Shown: positions 25,665 through 33,870, numbered from the stretch's first letter. The stretch: 64,000 nt of DNA from CAYPGJ01 sp050174775 (GCA_050174775.1 JBFXJP010000007.1:132218-196217), one strand, 5' to 3'. Notes: generated by a model from the sequence alone, not told the origin. A program made the numbers and translations.

Positions 25665-25838
25665 TCAGTCTCCGAAGTTGCGACTTGAAACCGTTCGGGC
25701 TGACGAGCGTACAACCACCACCGAACGGCACGCGTCGTTCCATCCGTTCATCCGGATGAACGGATGAAGTCCGCTTGCGTTCGGTGGAGGCCGCGGTAAG
25801 ATGGGGGGCCAAAAGGCCACAACCCTCACCTGTTTCAT
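25665..25838 (-). CDS. Possible 57-residue ORF with hairpin-embedded start
   Basis: ATG at 25838, preceded on the coding strand by a strong AAGGAG. The start codon sits in the loop of a small inverted repeat (CTCACC ... GGTGAG), so folding could hide it. The product begins MKQVRVVAFWPP; it is Arg/Val/Ser-rich and otherwise featureless. Its stop is four bases before the ATG of the 48-residue ORF, so it could act as a leader peptide or translational coupler for that gene. The amino-acid pattern alone would not justify a gene call; the ribosome binding site and spacing do. Confidence 0.35.
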   Translation of the reverse strand: MKQVRVVAFWPPILPRPPPNASGLHPFIRMNGWNDACRSVVVVRSSARTVSSRNFGD

Positions 25839-25919
25839 GGGTGAGTCTCCTTGCTAGAGGGGCTTTACGGGTTGTCCAGACGGCTCGGCGTTGGCGCGCC
25901 GGGCCGTCGCTGTATGAGG

Positions 25920-26258
25920 TCATGTCACCACGAGTTCTTTCTGCGCCACTCGCCACTTCACGCGGCGCGGTGATGTGTCGTCTTTCTCGAATCGGTCTCT
26001 GTGCGCGTGGAGAACCGCACGCACAGAGGGTTCTGATAGACCGGTGGTTCGCGACAGCTCTGCCACGGTCCAGTAGCGATCGGCTTCGATTCCCATTACC
26101 CCCAAAATCATGCTGATCTGGGACTCATTTGAAGCCTCTTGGTCTCGTGATTTCAGAAGGTCACTCACGCGTGCCAGCGCTTCCAGGTCTTTGCGATAGC
26201 GCGCCTTAATTCGTTCTTGCAGCTCTTCAAGAGACGCTCCTGTGAGTTGGGCGTGCAT
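25920..26258 (-). CDS. Small helix-turn-helix-like protein
   Basis: A 112-residue protein with an excellent ribosome binding site (AAAGGAG, then eight bases to the ATG at 26258). The N-terminal half is strongly helical and charged (LEELQERIKARYRKDLEAL), probably a coiled coil or dimerisation helix. The C-terminal half reads like a winged helix: YWTVAELSRTTGLSEPSVRAVLHAHRDRFEK, with a recognition-helix-like SEPSVRAVLHAH. It is probably a DNA-binding regulator of the islet. It belongs to no family I can name. The lower G+C content than the flanking genes and its position next to small ORFs and inverted repeats suggest acquired DNA. The ACACAA/TTGTGT palindrome about 165 bases upstream is a possible target. 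Confidence 0.72.
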   Translation of the reverse strand: MHAQLTGASLEELQERIKARYRKDLEALARVSDLLKSRDQEASNESQISMILGVMGIEADRYWTVAELSRTTGLSEPSVRAVLHAHRDRFEKDDTSPRRVKWRVAQKELVVT

Positions 26259-26611
26259 GCGAGGCTCCTTTCACTCCGCTGTCACCTCCGCTGACCAGGC
26301 CACTTCCCTGGCAGCGAAGGGACTCAACTCTCCTACTTCAGACTACATAAGACCGAACAAAGCGCCAAGCCCCCCAGGGGCGACCGGTGGGGGCATGAGG
26401 GTGCCTCGAAGGGGACATACATACACAATGTTGTGTAGGGCGACCCCTATTCCGCGACTACTCCCTAACGCCCAGATGTCCCTCACAGATCCAGAACGCC
26501 TGAGGGCCAGAGGGGCACGGGGAAGTCACCGCGCGATCCGGCCGCCGTCTCTTGGTTCACTCTCGCTTCGTAGTTCCGGTTTAGTCTCCGGGCTTGAGCG
26601 GCCAACGGCGC
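26259..26611. other. Intergenic region right of the islet
   Basis: About 350 bases between the divergent HTH-like gene and the LPS-kinase-like gene. It contains the 16-base interrupted palindrome described separately, and a GGCCACTTCCCTGGCAGC stretch that is weakly repetitive. I see no gene. Around 26480-26600 the sequence returns to the high G+C content of the flank, so the islet boundary is probably here. Confidence 0.4.
26422..26437. promoter_or_regulatory. Operator-like palindrome TACACAA-TG-TTGTGTA
   Basis: Seven-base arms around a two-base centre, perfect in both arms, in an AT-rich context (ATACATACACAATGTTGTGT) that stands out from the G+C-rich surroundings. It lies in the divergent region between the HTH-like gene (start 26258) and the LPS-kinase-like gene. 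Such sites are typical for dimeric winged-helix or HTH repressors; the partner protein is inferred only from proximity. Confidence 0.45.
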
Positions 26612-27388
26612 ATGTGGCTGATTCGATCGGGGAGTGCGGATTCGCGCGCCATTGCGCGCGCGGTGGTGGGTGCGTCGTGGGCGCGGGGGGCGGAGGAGAT
26701 CAAGCGGGAGAAGCGGACGAGCGTGCGGCGCGGGGAGGCGTGCGGGCGCGAGGTGGTGGTGAAGACGTGGGCGTGGACGAGGCTCAGGGACTGGCTGAAT
26801 GCGATTTTCGGGAGGACGGCGGGGCAGCGGCACTGGCGCGGGGCGGAGCGGCTGAGGGCGTTGGGCGTGGAGAGCGCGGCGTGCCTTGCGCTGGTTCGAT
26901 GGCGTGAGGGATTCGGCGTGCGCGAGACGCTCGTGCTGGAGGCGCTGCGGGGCAAGACGCTGCTGGAGCATCTCGATGAGGTGCAACGCGGCGTGAGCGG
27001 GCTGACGTTCGCGGAGCGGAGGGAGTTGGCGCGCACGGTGGGGGCGCAGGTGAAGGGGATGACGACGAGGGGGTGGTTCAACAGGGACCACAAGCCGAGC
27101 AATGTGATCGTGGTGTCGCCGGCGCGGGTGTGCGTGATCGACACGGTGGCGATCAAGCGTGATCGGGAGCGGACGGGGGGCGCGCGGATGCTGACGAGTT
27201 TGATGCTCGAGCCGATGGGTGTGAGGTGCGTTGCATCACGGACGATGCGGATGCGCGTGCTGCTCGAGGCGAGCGGGGGCGCGAGTTTGAAGGCGCGGAA
27301 GGCGGCGTGGAGGGGGATCGCGGAGCGGATCGAGGATCACGGGGACCCCCGGCCTAGGGTCAATCCGCTGGCGCGCGCTTCGGGGTGA
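26612..27388 (+). CDS. Lipopolysaccharide kinase-like (WaaP/Kdo kinase) protein
   Basis: A 258-residue protein-kinase-fold protein, started at the ATG at 26612; a TTG six codons upstream is possible. The ATP-anchoring lysine is in REVVVKTWAW, the catalytic loop is WFNRDHKPSNVIVV (Arg-Asp-His-Lys-Pro-x-Asn, a variant of HRDLKPxN), and the metal-binding Asp is in VCVIDTVAI. This pattern is typical of the lipopolysaccharide kinase family, which phosphorylates heptose or Kdo of the LPS core. Its neighbours are a heptosyltransferase and gmhB, which support a role in core heptose decoration. Its 3' end overlaps the convergent heptosyltransferase gene by 29 bases. The Gly-rich loop is not obvious, as in other WaaP-like kinases. 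Confidence 0.8.
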   Translation: MWLIRSGSADSRAIARAVVGASWARGAEEIKREKRTSVRRGEACGREVVVKTWAWTRLRDWLNAIFGRTAGQRHWRGAERLRALGVESAACLALVRWREGFGVRETLVLEALRGKTLLEHLDEVQRGVSGLTFAERRELARTVGAQVKGMTTRGWFNRDHKPSNVIVVSPARVCVIDTVAIKRDRERTGGARMLTSLMLEPMGVRCVASRTMRMRVLLEASGGASLKARKAAWRGIAERIEDHGDPRPRVNPLARASG

Positions 27389-28493
27389 GGAGTTCATCGC
27401 AGGCGTCGATGACGTCGTCGAGTGTGATGTTCTCGATGCGGCAGCGGTCGGGATGGTCGTTGGCGACTTCCTCCTCGGGGAGGGTGGGGTCGGCGAGGAG
27501 GATGCGTTCGGCGCCGCCTTTGGGGAGCCAGGGGGTGAGGGTGGTCCAGCGGTGGTCGGTGGGTCCGAAGAGGGTGAGGACGGGGGTGGAGAAGGCCGCG
27601 GCGATGTGGCGGGGGCCGGTGTCGTTGGTGACGAGGAGTGCGGCGCGGCGGAGGAGTTCTTTGAGTGAGGCGAGGGAGCCGCCGAGGTTGGGGAGGGCGA
27701 CGGCGCGGTCGGCGATGTCGGGGTGTGCGGAGCGGATGTGCGCGATGACTTCGTCGGTGAGTTTGGATTCGGCGGGCGAGCCGTTGATGAGGACGCGGAG
27801 CGCGCGGCGGCGGATGAGGTGTGCGGCGAGGTGTGCGAAGCGGTCGGCGGGCCAGCGTTTGGCGGGGTTGTTGCCGCCCGGGTTGAGGACGCAGAAGGGC
27901 TCGTTGTCGGAGAGGCCCGCGCGGTGGAGGAGTTCGGCGCCGGCTTGCGCTTGCGTGGGTGAGACGTTGAGTTCGAGGGAGCGTTCGCGTGCGCGGTCGT
28001 CCTTGAGGAAGGCGCGGACGAGGCGGGCGTAGTACTCGCAGGCGGGGACGGGGGCCCAGGCCGAGGGATCGGTGCGGGAGTTTCGGTAGGGTGAGACGTC
28101 GCGTCGGCGTTGTGGTGTGAGGTGTTCGGTGAGGAGCATGGCGCGGCCGTCGCGGTCGTAGCCGAGGCGGCGCGGGATGGCGGCGAGACGGATGGAGAGC
28201 GCGGTGGAGAAGGAGTTGGTGAGGAGGAGAGCGGAGGCGTAGCGTCGCGTGCGGACGCGTTGGGCCGCGACCTTGGGGGCCATGATGCCGGAGGGTGGGG
28301 CGTGGTGGAGTTCGTCGAAGAGGTTGGAGCCTTCGAGGATGTGGTCGACGCCGGGGCGCGCGAGGGCGCCGAGAAAGACGCCGGGGAGACGATCGCGGAG
28401 GAGACGGAGCGCGGGGGTGGCCATGACGGTGTCGCCGACCCATGTCGGGAGGACGACGAGGACGCGTGTTGGTTCGGGTTGGGGTGTGTTCAT
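27360..28493 (-). CDS. waaF: ADP-heptose:LPS heptosyltransferase, glycosyltransferase family 9
   Basis: A 377-residue GT9 (GT-B fold) enzyme that adds heptose from ADP-heptose to the LPS inner core at the cytoplasmic face of the inner membrane. The start RVLVVLPTWVGDTVMATPALRLL is the family's acceptor-side signature (normally P-x-W-x-GD). The nucleotide-sugar side has CVLNPGGNNPAKRWPADRFA, and LLVTNDTGPRHIAAAFSTPVLTLFGPT carries the conserved DTGP-HIAAA motif. The symbol waaF is the closest match (heptosyltransferase II), but the waaC/F/Q subtype cannot be fixed from sequence reading alone. Its ATG overlaps the gmhB stop by four bases, so the two are one operon. Confidence 0.88.
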   Translation of the reverse strand: MNTPQPEPTRVLVVLPTWVGDTVMATPALRLLRDRLPGVFLGALARPGVDHILEGSNLFDELHHAPPSGIMAPKVAAQRVRTRRYASALLLTNSFSTALSIRLAAIPRRLGYDRDGRAMLLTEHLTPQRRRDVSPYRNSRTDPSAWAPVPACEYYARLVRAFLKDDRARERSLELNVSPTQAQAGAELLHRAGLSDNEPFCVLNPGGNNPAKRWPADRFAHLAAHLIRRRALRVLINGSPAESKLTDEVIAHIRSAHPDIADRAVALPNLGGSLASLKELLRRAALLVTNDTGPRHIAAAFSTPVLTLFGPTDHRWTTLTPWLPKGGAERILLADPTLPEEEVANDHPDRCRIENITLDDVIDACDELLTPKRAPAD

Positions 28494-29062
28494 GACGCGC
28501 GCGTGGGGGCGTCGAGGATATGGCGCGCGGCGGCGAGGATGTCGGAGGCGTGGAAGTCGGGCGCGGGGTCGCAGGAGGTATTGGCGGGCGCGATGAGGAT
28601 GGTTCGGCAGCCGGCGGATTTTCCGGCGGCGACGTCGCGGGGTTGATCGCCGAGGGCCCAGGAGGAGTGGAGGTCGAGGGAGTGGGCGCGGGCGAGGTCG
28701 AGGAGCATGCCGGGTGCGGGCTTGCGCCAGGGGTGTTCTCGCGTGTATTCGGGGAGTTTTCCGTTGGGGTGGAAGGGGCAGTGCCGGAAGTCGTCGATGG
28801 GCGGGGCGCCGTGCTCTCGGAGGAGCTGGTTGAGGCGGGCGTTGACGGCGTGGACTGCGGAGTCGGGGTAGGCGGCTCGCGCGACGCCGCCCTGGTTGGT
28901 GAAGACGGCGAGGAAGTAGCCTGCGCGGGCGAGCGTTCTTATCGCTTCGGCAACATTGGGGAGGAGGGCGACGTCGTCGGGCTGGCCGAGGTCGCCGGTG
29001 GGCGCGCCGCTTGCGCGGTGGATGAGGGTGTCGTCGCGATCGAGGAAGACGGCGCGGCGCAT
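28490..29062 (-). CDS. gmhB: D-glycero-D-manno-heptose 1,7-bisphosphate 7-phosphatase-like HAD protein
   Basis: A 190-residue HAD-superfamily phosphatase of the heptose pathway that supplies ADP-heptose. The nucleophile motif is FLDRDDTLI (usually DRDGT), motif II is VFTNQGGVARAAY, and the loop HCPFHPNGKLPEY with PWRKPAPGML is typical for GmhB and the histidinol-phosphate phosphatase group. ALGDQPRDVAAGKSAG carries the metal-binding aspartates. The family's zinc site is C-x-H ... C-x-C; here C-x-x-H is kept but the second pair is replaced (REHPWRKP), so zinc may not be bound. It is followed by a four-base overlap into the heptosyltransferase gene, which supports the heptose assignment over histidine biosynthesis. 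Confidence 0.86.
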   Translation of the reverse strand: MRRAVFLDRDDTLIHRASGAPTGDLGQPDDVALLPNVAEAIRTLARAGYFLAVFTNQGGVARAAYPDSAVHAVNARLNQLLREHGAPPIDDFRHCPFHPNGKLPEYTREHPWRKPAPGMLLDLARAHSLDLHSSWALGDQPRDVAAGKSAGCRTILIAPANTSCDPAPDFHASDILAAARHILDAPTRAS

Positions 29063-29074
29063 GGGTGGGGGCGA

Positions 29075-31843
29075 TTATGGCGATTGGGTGGGCGCGGTGG
29101 GTGGTGACCAGAGCGCGACGAGGTCATCGCGTCCGGCGCGCTCTGCGACGCGGAGCGCGGCTTGTTTGGCGGCGGCGAGTTGTGCGGGGGTGACGCCTTC
29201 GCGGGCTTCCCAGGTGGAGAGCGCGCGGCGGATGGCGTCGACGGCTTCGTCGGGCTGGTTGTTGCAGGCGAGGGCGTAGGCGTAGACCTGGAGCGTGATG
29301 AGTGTGTCGGGGTGGTCTGGGCCGAGGATGCGGGCGCGGGCGTCGAAGGCTTGTTGTGCAAGGTCGAGGGCTTCGGCTTCGCGGCCGGTGCGGAGGAGGG
29401 GATCGACGAGGTTGTGAGTGCAGCGGAGGGTTTGGGGGTGCTCCGGGCCGAGCGTGCGGATGAAGGCTTCGAGGCAGTATCGGAGTTCGTTGATGGCTTC
29501 GTCGTCGGCGGAATGTTTGAGGAGAGTGGCGGCGAGGCTCATGCGGGTGCGGAGTGTCTCGAAGTGGTCTGGGCCGAGGGATGCGGTGCGGATGTAGAGG
29601 GCTTCGCGGAAGAGCGTGGCGGCTTCGTCGAAGCGTTGCTGGAAGTAGGCGAGTACGGCGAGGTTGTTGACGGCGGAGGCGACGGAGGGGTGATCGTGGG
29701 GGAGGAGTGCGCGTCGGAGGGAGAGGGATTCCTCGAAGAGTGTGCGTGCGGCGTCGTAGTCGTTCTTGTCCTGGAGGAGCGAGGCGAGGTTGTTGAGGGA
29801 GATGGCGAGGGAGAGATCGCCCTTGGGGTAGACCTTGCGGTCGATGTCGAGGGCTTCGCGGTAGAGGGGCTCGGCGTCGACGAAGCGGCCGCGATCGTGG
29901 AGGAGGGATGCGAGGCTGCTGAGTGAGCGTGCGAGTTCGGGGTGATCGGGGGGGAGGTGTGCGCGGCGCATGTCGACGGCGGCGCGGAGGAGGGGTTCGG
30001 CGTCGGCGTAGTTGCCGCGGGTGTTGAGGATGCGGGCGAGGGCGTCGCTGGAGGCGGCGAGGTTGAGGGCGCCGTCGGGCTGGAGGGCGGCGCGGATGTC
30101 GTATGCGTTGCGTTGCGCGGCTTCGGCTTCGTCGAGTCGGCCGGCGCGTTGGAGGGCGTTGCCGAGGCGGTGGAGGGCTGCGGCAACGGGCTCGGAGCGC
30201 GGGCCGTGGGCGGCGCGGCGGGCGTCGAGGACCTGGTTGTAGAGAGCGATGGATTCGTCGTAGCGGGCTTGTTCTTCGCGGAGGAAGGCGAGTTCGGCGA
30301 GGGCGTCGATGGTTTCGGGGTCGGAGGGGTGGAGGTGTGTGCGGCGGAGGTCGAGGGCGCGGGTGATGTGGCGTTCGGCCTGGTCGTGGTTGGAGAGGGT
30401 GCGGTAGGTGACGCCGATGGCGAGGCGGATGGAGGCTTCGACGAGTGGTTGGGCGGCGAAGTCGCGGTCGATGCGTGTGGAGGCGTCGTCGAGGACCTGT
30501 GAGACGGTGACTTCGGCGCCGCGTGCACGCGAGGGGCGGACGGAGGAGAGCATGTCCTGGAGGAAGTTGGTGACGGCGTCGGCCTGGGCGGCGCGGGTGG
30601 TGGCGAGGTCGCGTGCGGCGCGGACTCGGAGGAGGCTGAGGGAGAGGGTGGCGGTGGCGAGGAGGAGTGCGGCGATGACGGTGGTGGTGGCGATGAAGCC
30701 CACGCGGTGTCGGCGGATGAATTTGGCGGCGCGGTATGCGCGGGAGGGAGGGCGCGCGTGGATGGGCTCGTGACGGAGGAAGCGGCGGAGGTCGGCGGCG
30801 AGGTCGGCGGGAGTGGGGTAGCGGCGCGCGGGGTCTTTTTCGAGGGCGCGTTGGAGGATGGTTTCGAGGTCGCCACGGAGGGCGTGTGAGGCGAGGCCGG
30901 CGCGGGTGGGCTCGTCGTGTCGGACGGCGTGGGCGGCGTCGGGGATGGAGAGGCCTCGGACGTCGATGGGGGGACGGCCCACGAGGAGTTCGTAGAGGAT
31001 GACGGCGAGGGCGTAGACGTCGGCGCGGGCGTCGACGTGTGTGGGGTCGGCGTCGAGTTGTTCGGGGCTCATGTAGGCGAGCGTGCCGAGGAGTTGGCCG
31101 GCGTCGGTTTGGAGAGTGGCGGCGATGTCGGGGTTGGCGAGTCGGGCGACGCCGAAGTCGAGGACTTTGGGGAGCGGTTCGTCGTGGGGGGAGGAGGGGT
31201 GGACGATGAGGATGTTGGCGGGCTTGAGGTCTCGGTGGATGACGCCTCGGGAGTGTGCGTGCTGGACGGCGTCGCAGACGCGGGCGAGGAGGGATACGCG
31301 TTGGGGGATGGTGAGGTGGTGCTGGTGGGCGTAGGCGTCGATGGGGAGGCCTTGGACGATCTCCATGGCGAAGAAGGGAGTTGGGCCGTGGGGAGAGTCG
31401 AAGGCGCCGGCTTCGTAGATGGCGGCGATGGAGGGGTGTGAGAGGAGGGCGAGGGCTTGTGCTTCGCGTTGGAAGCGGGAGAGCAGTTCGCGGGAGAGGA
31501 AGGGTGAGCGGATGACTTTGAGGGCGACGCGGCGGCGGGGGTTGTCTTGTTCGGCTTCGTAGACGGCGCCCATTCCGCCTTGGCCGAGGAGTGAGAGGAT
31601 GCGGAAGTGGGCGAGGCGGGAGGGGAGTGGAGTGGTGGTGGTGGTGGTGGAGAGGCGCGCGAGGGCGGGGGTTTCGAGGAAGGTGTGGTTGGAGGATTCG
31701 GCGCGGAGGAGGGATTCGACGGCGGCGCGGAGGGCGGGGTTGTTGGCGCAGCGTTGGTCGAGGAGGGAGGAGCGCTGGTCGGGTGGGAGGTCGATGAGTT
31801 CGTGGAAGAGGGCTTCGACGCGCGCGAGGTGGTCGGAGGTCAT
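29075..31843 (-). CDS. Membrane-spanning Ser/Thr protein kinase with TPR repeats
   Basis: A 922-residue protein from the ATG at 31843, which overlaps the sigma factor stop (ATGA). After a short N-terminal region typical of these kinases (VEALFHELIDLPPDQRSSLLD) comes a complete Hanks-type kinase domain (about 85-350): GQGGMGAVYEA, VALKVI, VIHRDLKPANILI, LDFGVARL and YMSPEQL. A transmembrane helix follows at about 381-406. The extracytoplasmic part (about 430-900) consists of tetratricopeptide repeats of the Kinesin-light-chain type (patterns such as LRRTHLHPSDPETIDALAEL and HPELARSLSSLASLL). Planctomycetes have many such kinases, often paired with an ECF sigma factor. It probably relays an external or envelope signal to its sigma partner by phosphorylation, which is an inference from gene pairing. 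Confidence 0.93.
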   Translation of the reverse strand: MTSDHLARVEALFHELIDLPPDQRSSLLDQRCANNPALRAAVESLLRAESSNHTFLETPALARLSTTTTTTPLPSRLAHFRILSLLGQGGMGAVYEAEQDNPRRRVALKVIRSPFLSRELLSRFQREAQALALLSHPSIAAIYEAGAFDSPHGPTPFFAMEIVQGLPIDAYAHQHHLTIPQRVSLLARVCDAVQHAHSRGVIHRDLKPANILIVHPSSPHDEPLPKVLDFGVARLANPDIAATLQTDAGQLLGTLAYMSPEQLDADPTHVDARADVYALAVILYELLVGRPPIDVRGLSIPDAAHAVRHDEPTRAGLASHALRGDLETILQRALEKDPARRYPTPADLAADLRRFLRHEPIHARPPSRAYRAAKFIRRHRVGFIATTTVIAALLLATATLSLSLLRVRAARDLATTRAAQADAVTNFLQDMLSSVRPSRARGAEVTVSQVLDDASTRIDRDFAAQPLVEASIRLAIGVTYRTLSNHDQAERHITRALDLRRTHLHPSDPETIDALAELAFLREEQARYDESIALYNQVLDARRAAHGPRSEPVAAALHRLGNALQRAGRLDEAEAAQRNAYDIRAALQPDGALNLAASSDALARILNTRGNYADAEPLLRAAVDMRRAHLPPDHPELARSLSSLASLLHDRGRFVDAEPLYREALDIDRKVYPKGDLSLAISLNNLASLLQDKNDYDAARTLFEESLSLRRALLPHDHPSVASAVNNLAVLAYFQQRFDEAATLFREALYIRTASLGPDHFETLRTRMSLAATLLKHSADDEAINELRYCLEAFIRTLGPEHPQTLRCTHNLVDPLLRTGREAEALDLAQQAFDARARILGPDHPDTLITLQVYAYALACNNQPDEAVDAIRRALSTWEAREGVTPAQLAAAKQAALRVAERAGRDDLVALWSPPTAPTQSP

Positions 31844-32433
31844 GGGGAGGGCTCCGTTGCGTCGCCGGTCATTGCGGCGCGGAGCCAGGCCTTGATGAAG
31901 CGCCATTCGCGTTCGATGGTGCGTTCGGAGAGGTTGAGGAGGTCGGCGGTTTCGGATTGGGTGAGGCCTGCGAAGTAGCGGAGCATGACGATCTCGGCTT
32001 TGCGCGGGTCGAGGGCTTCGAGTCGTCGGAGGGCTTCGTGGAGGGCGAGGAGGTCTTCGACGGGTTCCTCGAAGGCGGGCTCGGCGTGGGAGAGGTCGGT
32101 GCGCGCGCGGTCGCCGCCGCGCTTGAGGGAGCGTTTGCGTCGGGTTTGTTCGACGAGGATGTCGCGCATGGCCTGGGCCGCGGCGCCGAAGAAATGGCGG
32201 CGGCCTTGCCAGTGGGGGTCGGTGTTGTCGGAGGTGAGTCGGAGGTATGCCTCGTGGACGAGGGCTGTGGGTTGGAGTGTGTTGCCGGGAGGTGTGCGGG
32301 CGAGTCGTGCTGCTGCGAGACGGCGGAGTTCGTCGTAGACGAGTGGGAGGAGTTGCGCGGAGGCGTGCTGGTCTCCGGCTGCTGCTGATTGCAGGAGGAG
32401 GGTGAGTTTCGGGTTTGGGGGTTCGGGGGACAT
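31840..32433 (-). CDS. ECF-family RNA polymerase sigma factor (planctomycete type)
   Basis: A 197-residue sigma-70 family protein of the planctomycete-rich ECF group with a LPLVYDELRRLAAARLAR region 2 start. Region 2 continues with ALVHEAYLRL and GRRHFFGAAAQAMRDILVE, and region 4 contains LRRLEALDPRKAEIVMLRYFAGLTQSETADLLNLSERTIEREW, a clear helix-turn-helix. The start is either 32433 or 32454 (seven codons longer); neither has a strong ribosome binding site. Its stop overlaps the kinase start, so the pair is translationally coupled. No anti-sigma factor gene is present, consistent with control by the linked Ser/Thr kinase, as known for some ECF groups. A short mirror of A7/T7 (ACGGTTTTTTTCCGT) lies at the start region. 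Confidence 0.92.
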   Translation of the reverse strand: MSPEPPNPKLTLLLQSAAAGDQHASAQLLPLVYDELRRLAAARLARTPPGNTLQPTALVHEAYLRLTSDNTDPHWQGRRHFFGAAAQAMRDILVEQTRRKRSLKRGGDRARTDLSHAEPAFEEPVEDLLALHEALRRLEALDPRKAEIVMLRYFAGLTQSETADLLNLSERTIEREWRFIKAWLRAAMTGDATEPSP

Positions 32434-32568
32434 GCGACGGAAAAAAACCGTCATGGGCGTGTCGGGTGTCGGGGGTGAAATTCGGATGACTCTCCGACGG
32501 CGGACCCGACGAGGCCGGCTCCAGTGTATGGGGCGGCGGGTGGCGGGCGGAAGACTCGGAGAGCGGAC

Positions 32569-33870
32569 ATGAGCGCGTTTGGGAAGGCGATGAGCGTTAT
32601 GGCGGCGGGGTTGGTGGTGTGTGGCGCGGCGCGGGGTGGGGATTGCCTGGAGTGGCAGGCGGGCGTGGGGACGGGTCCTCCGGGGTGTTCGTACGCGGGG
32701 ATGGCGTATGACGCGGCGCGGCTGCGCACGGTGTGGGTGGGCGGGTTCGGGCAGAACCCGTTGTTCCAGGTGTGGGAATGGAACGGGGTGACGTGGTCGG
32801 ACAAGACGGCTGGGGCGCCGGTGGAGTTCGGTCGCGTGCCGGGGTTCGTGTACGACACGGCGCGCGGGGTGTGCGTGCTCTTTGGGTGGAGCGGGGCGAC
32901 GCGGGAGTATGACGGGACGACGTGGGTGGACCGGAACATTGCGGGTCCGTCGGCGCGGATGCAGACGTACATGGCGTACGACTCCGTGCGTGGGCAGACG
33001 GTGCTGTTCGGTGGCGGCGCCGGCGCCGCGCCGCTGGGGGACACGTGGACGTATGACGGGACGTCGTGGACGCAACACTTTCCGTCCAATTCGCCGTCGG
33101 CACGGACGGCGGGATCGATGGCGTTTGATTCGGCGCGCGGCGTCGTGGTGCTGCACGGGGGGTTCATCGGGTCGACGCAGTCGACGACGAATGAGACGTG
33201 GGAGTGGGACGGGACGACGTGGACGCTGGTGTCGGTGGAGGGGCCGAGTCGCTTCGGGCATCGGACGGTGTACGACGCGCAGGCGGGGCTGACGATGATC
33301 ATCGAGGGGACGAACGGCACGGCGCAGCCGTCGGATGGGGAGGTGTGGGGGTGGGACGGGGTGAACTGGCGGTATGTCGGGGTGAGCGACTATCCGGGGT
33401 ACGGGCCGATGATGAACAGCGCCGCGGCGTACGACTCTCTTAAGGGCGAGGTGTTGCTGCGGCAGCCGTTGCAGCCGTCGCCGACGACGTCGCTGACGTA
33501 TGTGATCGAGTCGGGCATTCCGGGGGTGCAGGCGCAGCCGCAGAGCGTGACGGTGGAGGAGGGGTGCATGGCGGCGCTGGGGGTGACGGCGTCGAGCACG
33601 AAGCCGCTGTCGTACCAGTGGAGGAAGAACGGGATTGCGATCCCGGACGCGACGAGGGCGACGCTGATCTCGCAGGGCGCGACGCTCGAGGAGTCGGGGA
33701 TGTACGACTGCGTGCTGACGAGCGCGTGCGGGTCGGTGACGACGCAGCCGGCGTTTCTGACGGTGCGTCCCAGGTGTGTGGGCGACTCGAACCGTGACGG
33801 TCAGCGGAACTTCCAGGACTTGAATGAGGTGCTGTCGGGGTTCGGTCAGGCGTGCCCCGTGGCCCGGTGA
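32569..33870 (+). CDS. Secreted kelch-repeat/Ig-like protein with C-terminal dockerin-like motif
   Basis: A 433-residue exported protein started at the ATG at 32569 (MSAFGKAMSVMAAGLVVCG, a signal peptide). The N-terminal two thirds have kelch/beta-propeller-type repeats, each with a phrase such as MAYDSVRGQTVLFGG, GSMAFDSARGVVVLHGG or TWTYDGTSWTQHF. An Ig-like domain follows (about 320-400: PQSVTVEEGCMAALGVTAS ... LSYQWRKNGIAIPDA ... ESGMYDCVLT). The end, CVGDSNRDGQRNFQDLNEVL followed by SGFGQ, is a calcium-loop dockerin-like segment of the kind found at the C-termini of many Phycisphaerae exported proteins. It is probably anchored or assembled outside the cell. A T-rich terminator follows at 33896. 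Confidence 0.88.
   Translation: MSAFGKAMSVMAAGLVVCGAARGGDCLEWQAGVGTGPPGCSYAGMAYDAARLRTVWVGGFGQNPLFQVWEWNGVTWSDKTAGAPVEFGRVPGFVYDTARGVCVLFGWSGATREYDGTTWVDRNIAGPSARMQTYMAYDSVRGQTVLFGGGAGAAPLGDTWTYDGTSWTQHFPSNSPSARTAGSMAFDSARGVVVLHGGFIGSTQSTTNETWEWDGTTWTLVSVEGPSRFGHRTVYDAQAGLTMIIEGTNGTAQPSDGEVWGWDGVNWRYVGVSDYPGYGPMMNSAAAYDSLKGEVLLRQPLQPSPTTSLTYVIESGIPGVQAQPQSVTVEEGCMAALGVTASSTKPLSYQWRKNGIAIPDATRATLISQGATLEESGMYDCVLTSACGSVTTQPAFLTVRPRCVGDSNRDGQRNFQDLNEVLSGFGQACPVAR

Noticed and set aside
25549..25956. A 135-codon minus-strand frame across the islet
   Set aside because: It competes with the better-initiated 57- and 48-residue ORFs and has no ribosome binding site of its own.
25514..26258. Toxin-antitoxin module in the islet
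   Set aside because: The small ORFs match no toxin family that I can recognise, and the HTH-like gene is separated from them; kept only as a general islet observation.
22000..26600. Replication origin with DnaA boxes at the composition switch
   Set aside because: No TTATCCACA-like cluster and no dnaA/dnaN; the closest match (TATTCAACA near 25190) is isolated and mismatched.
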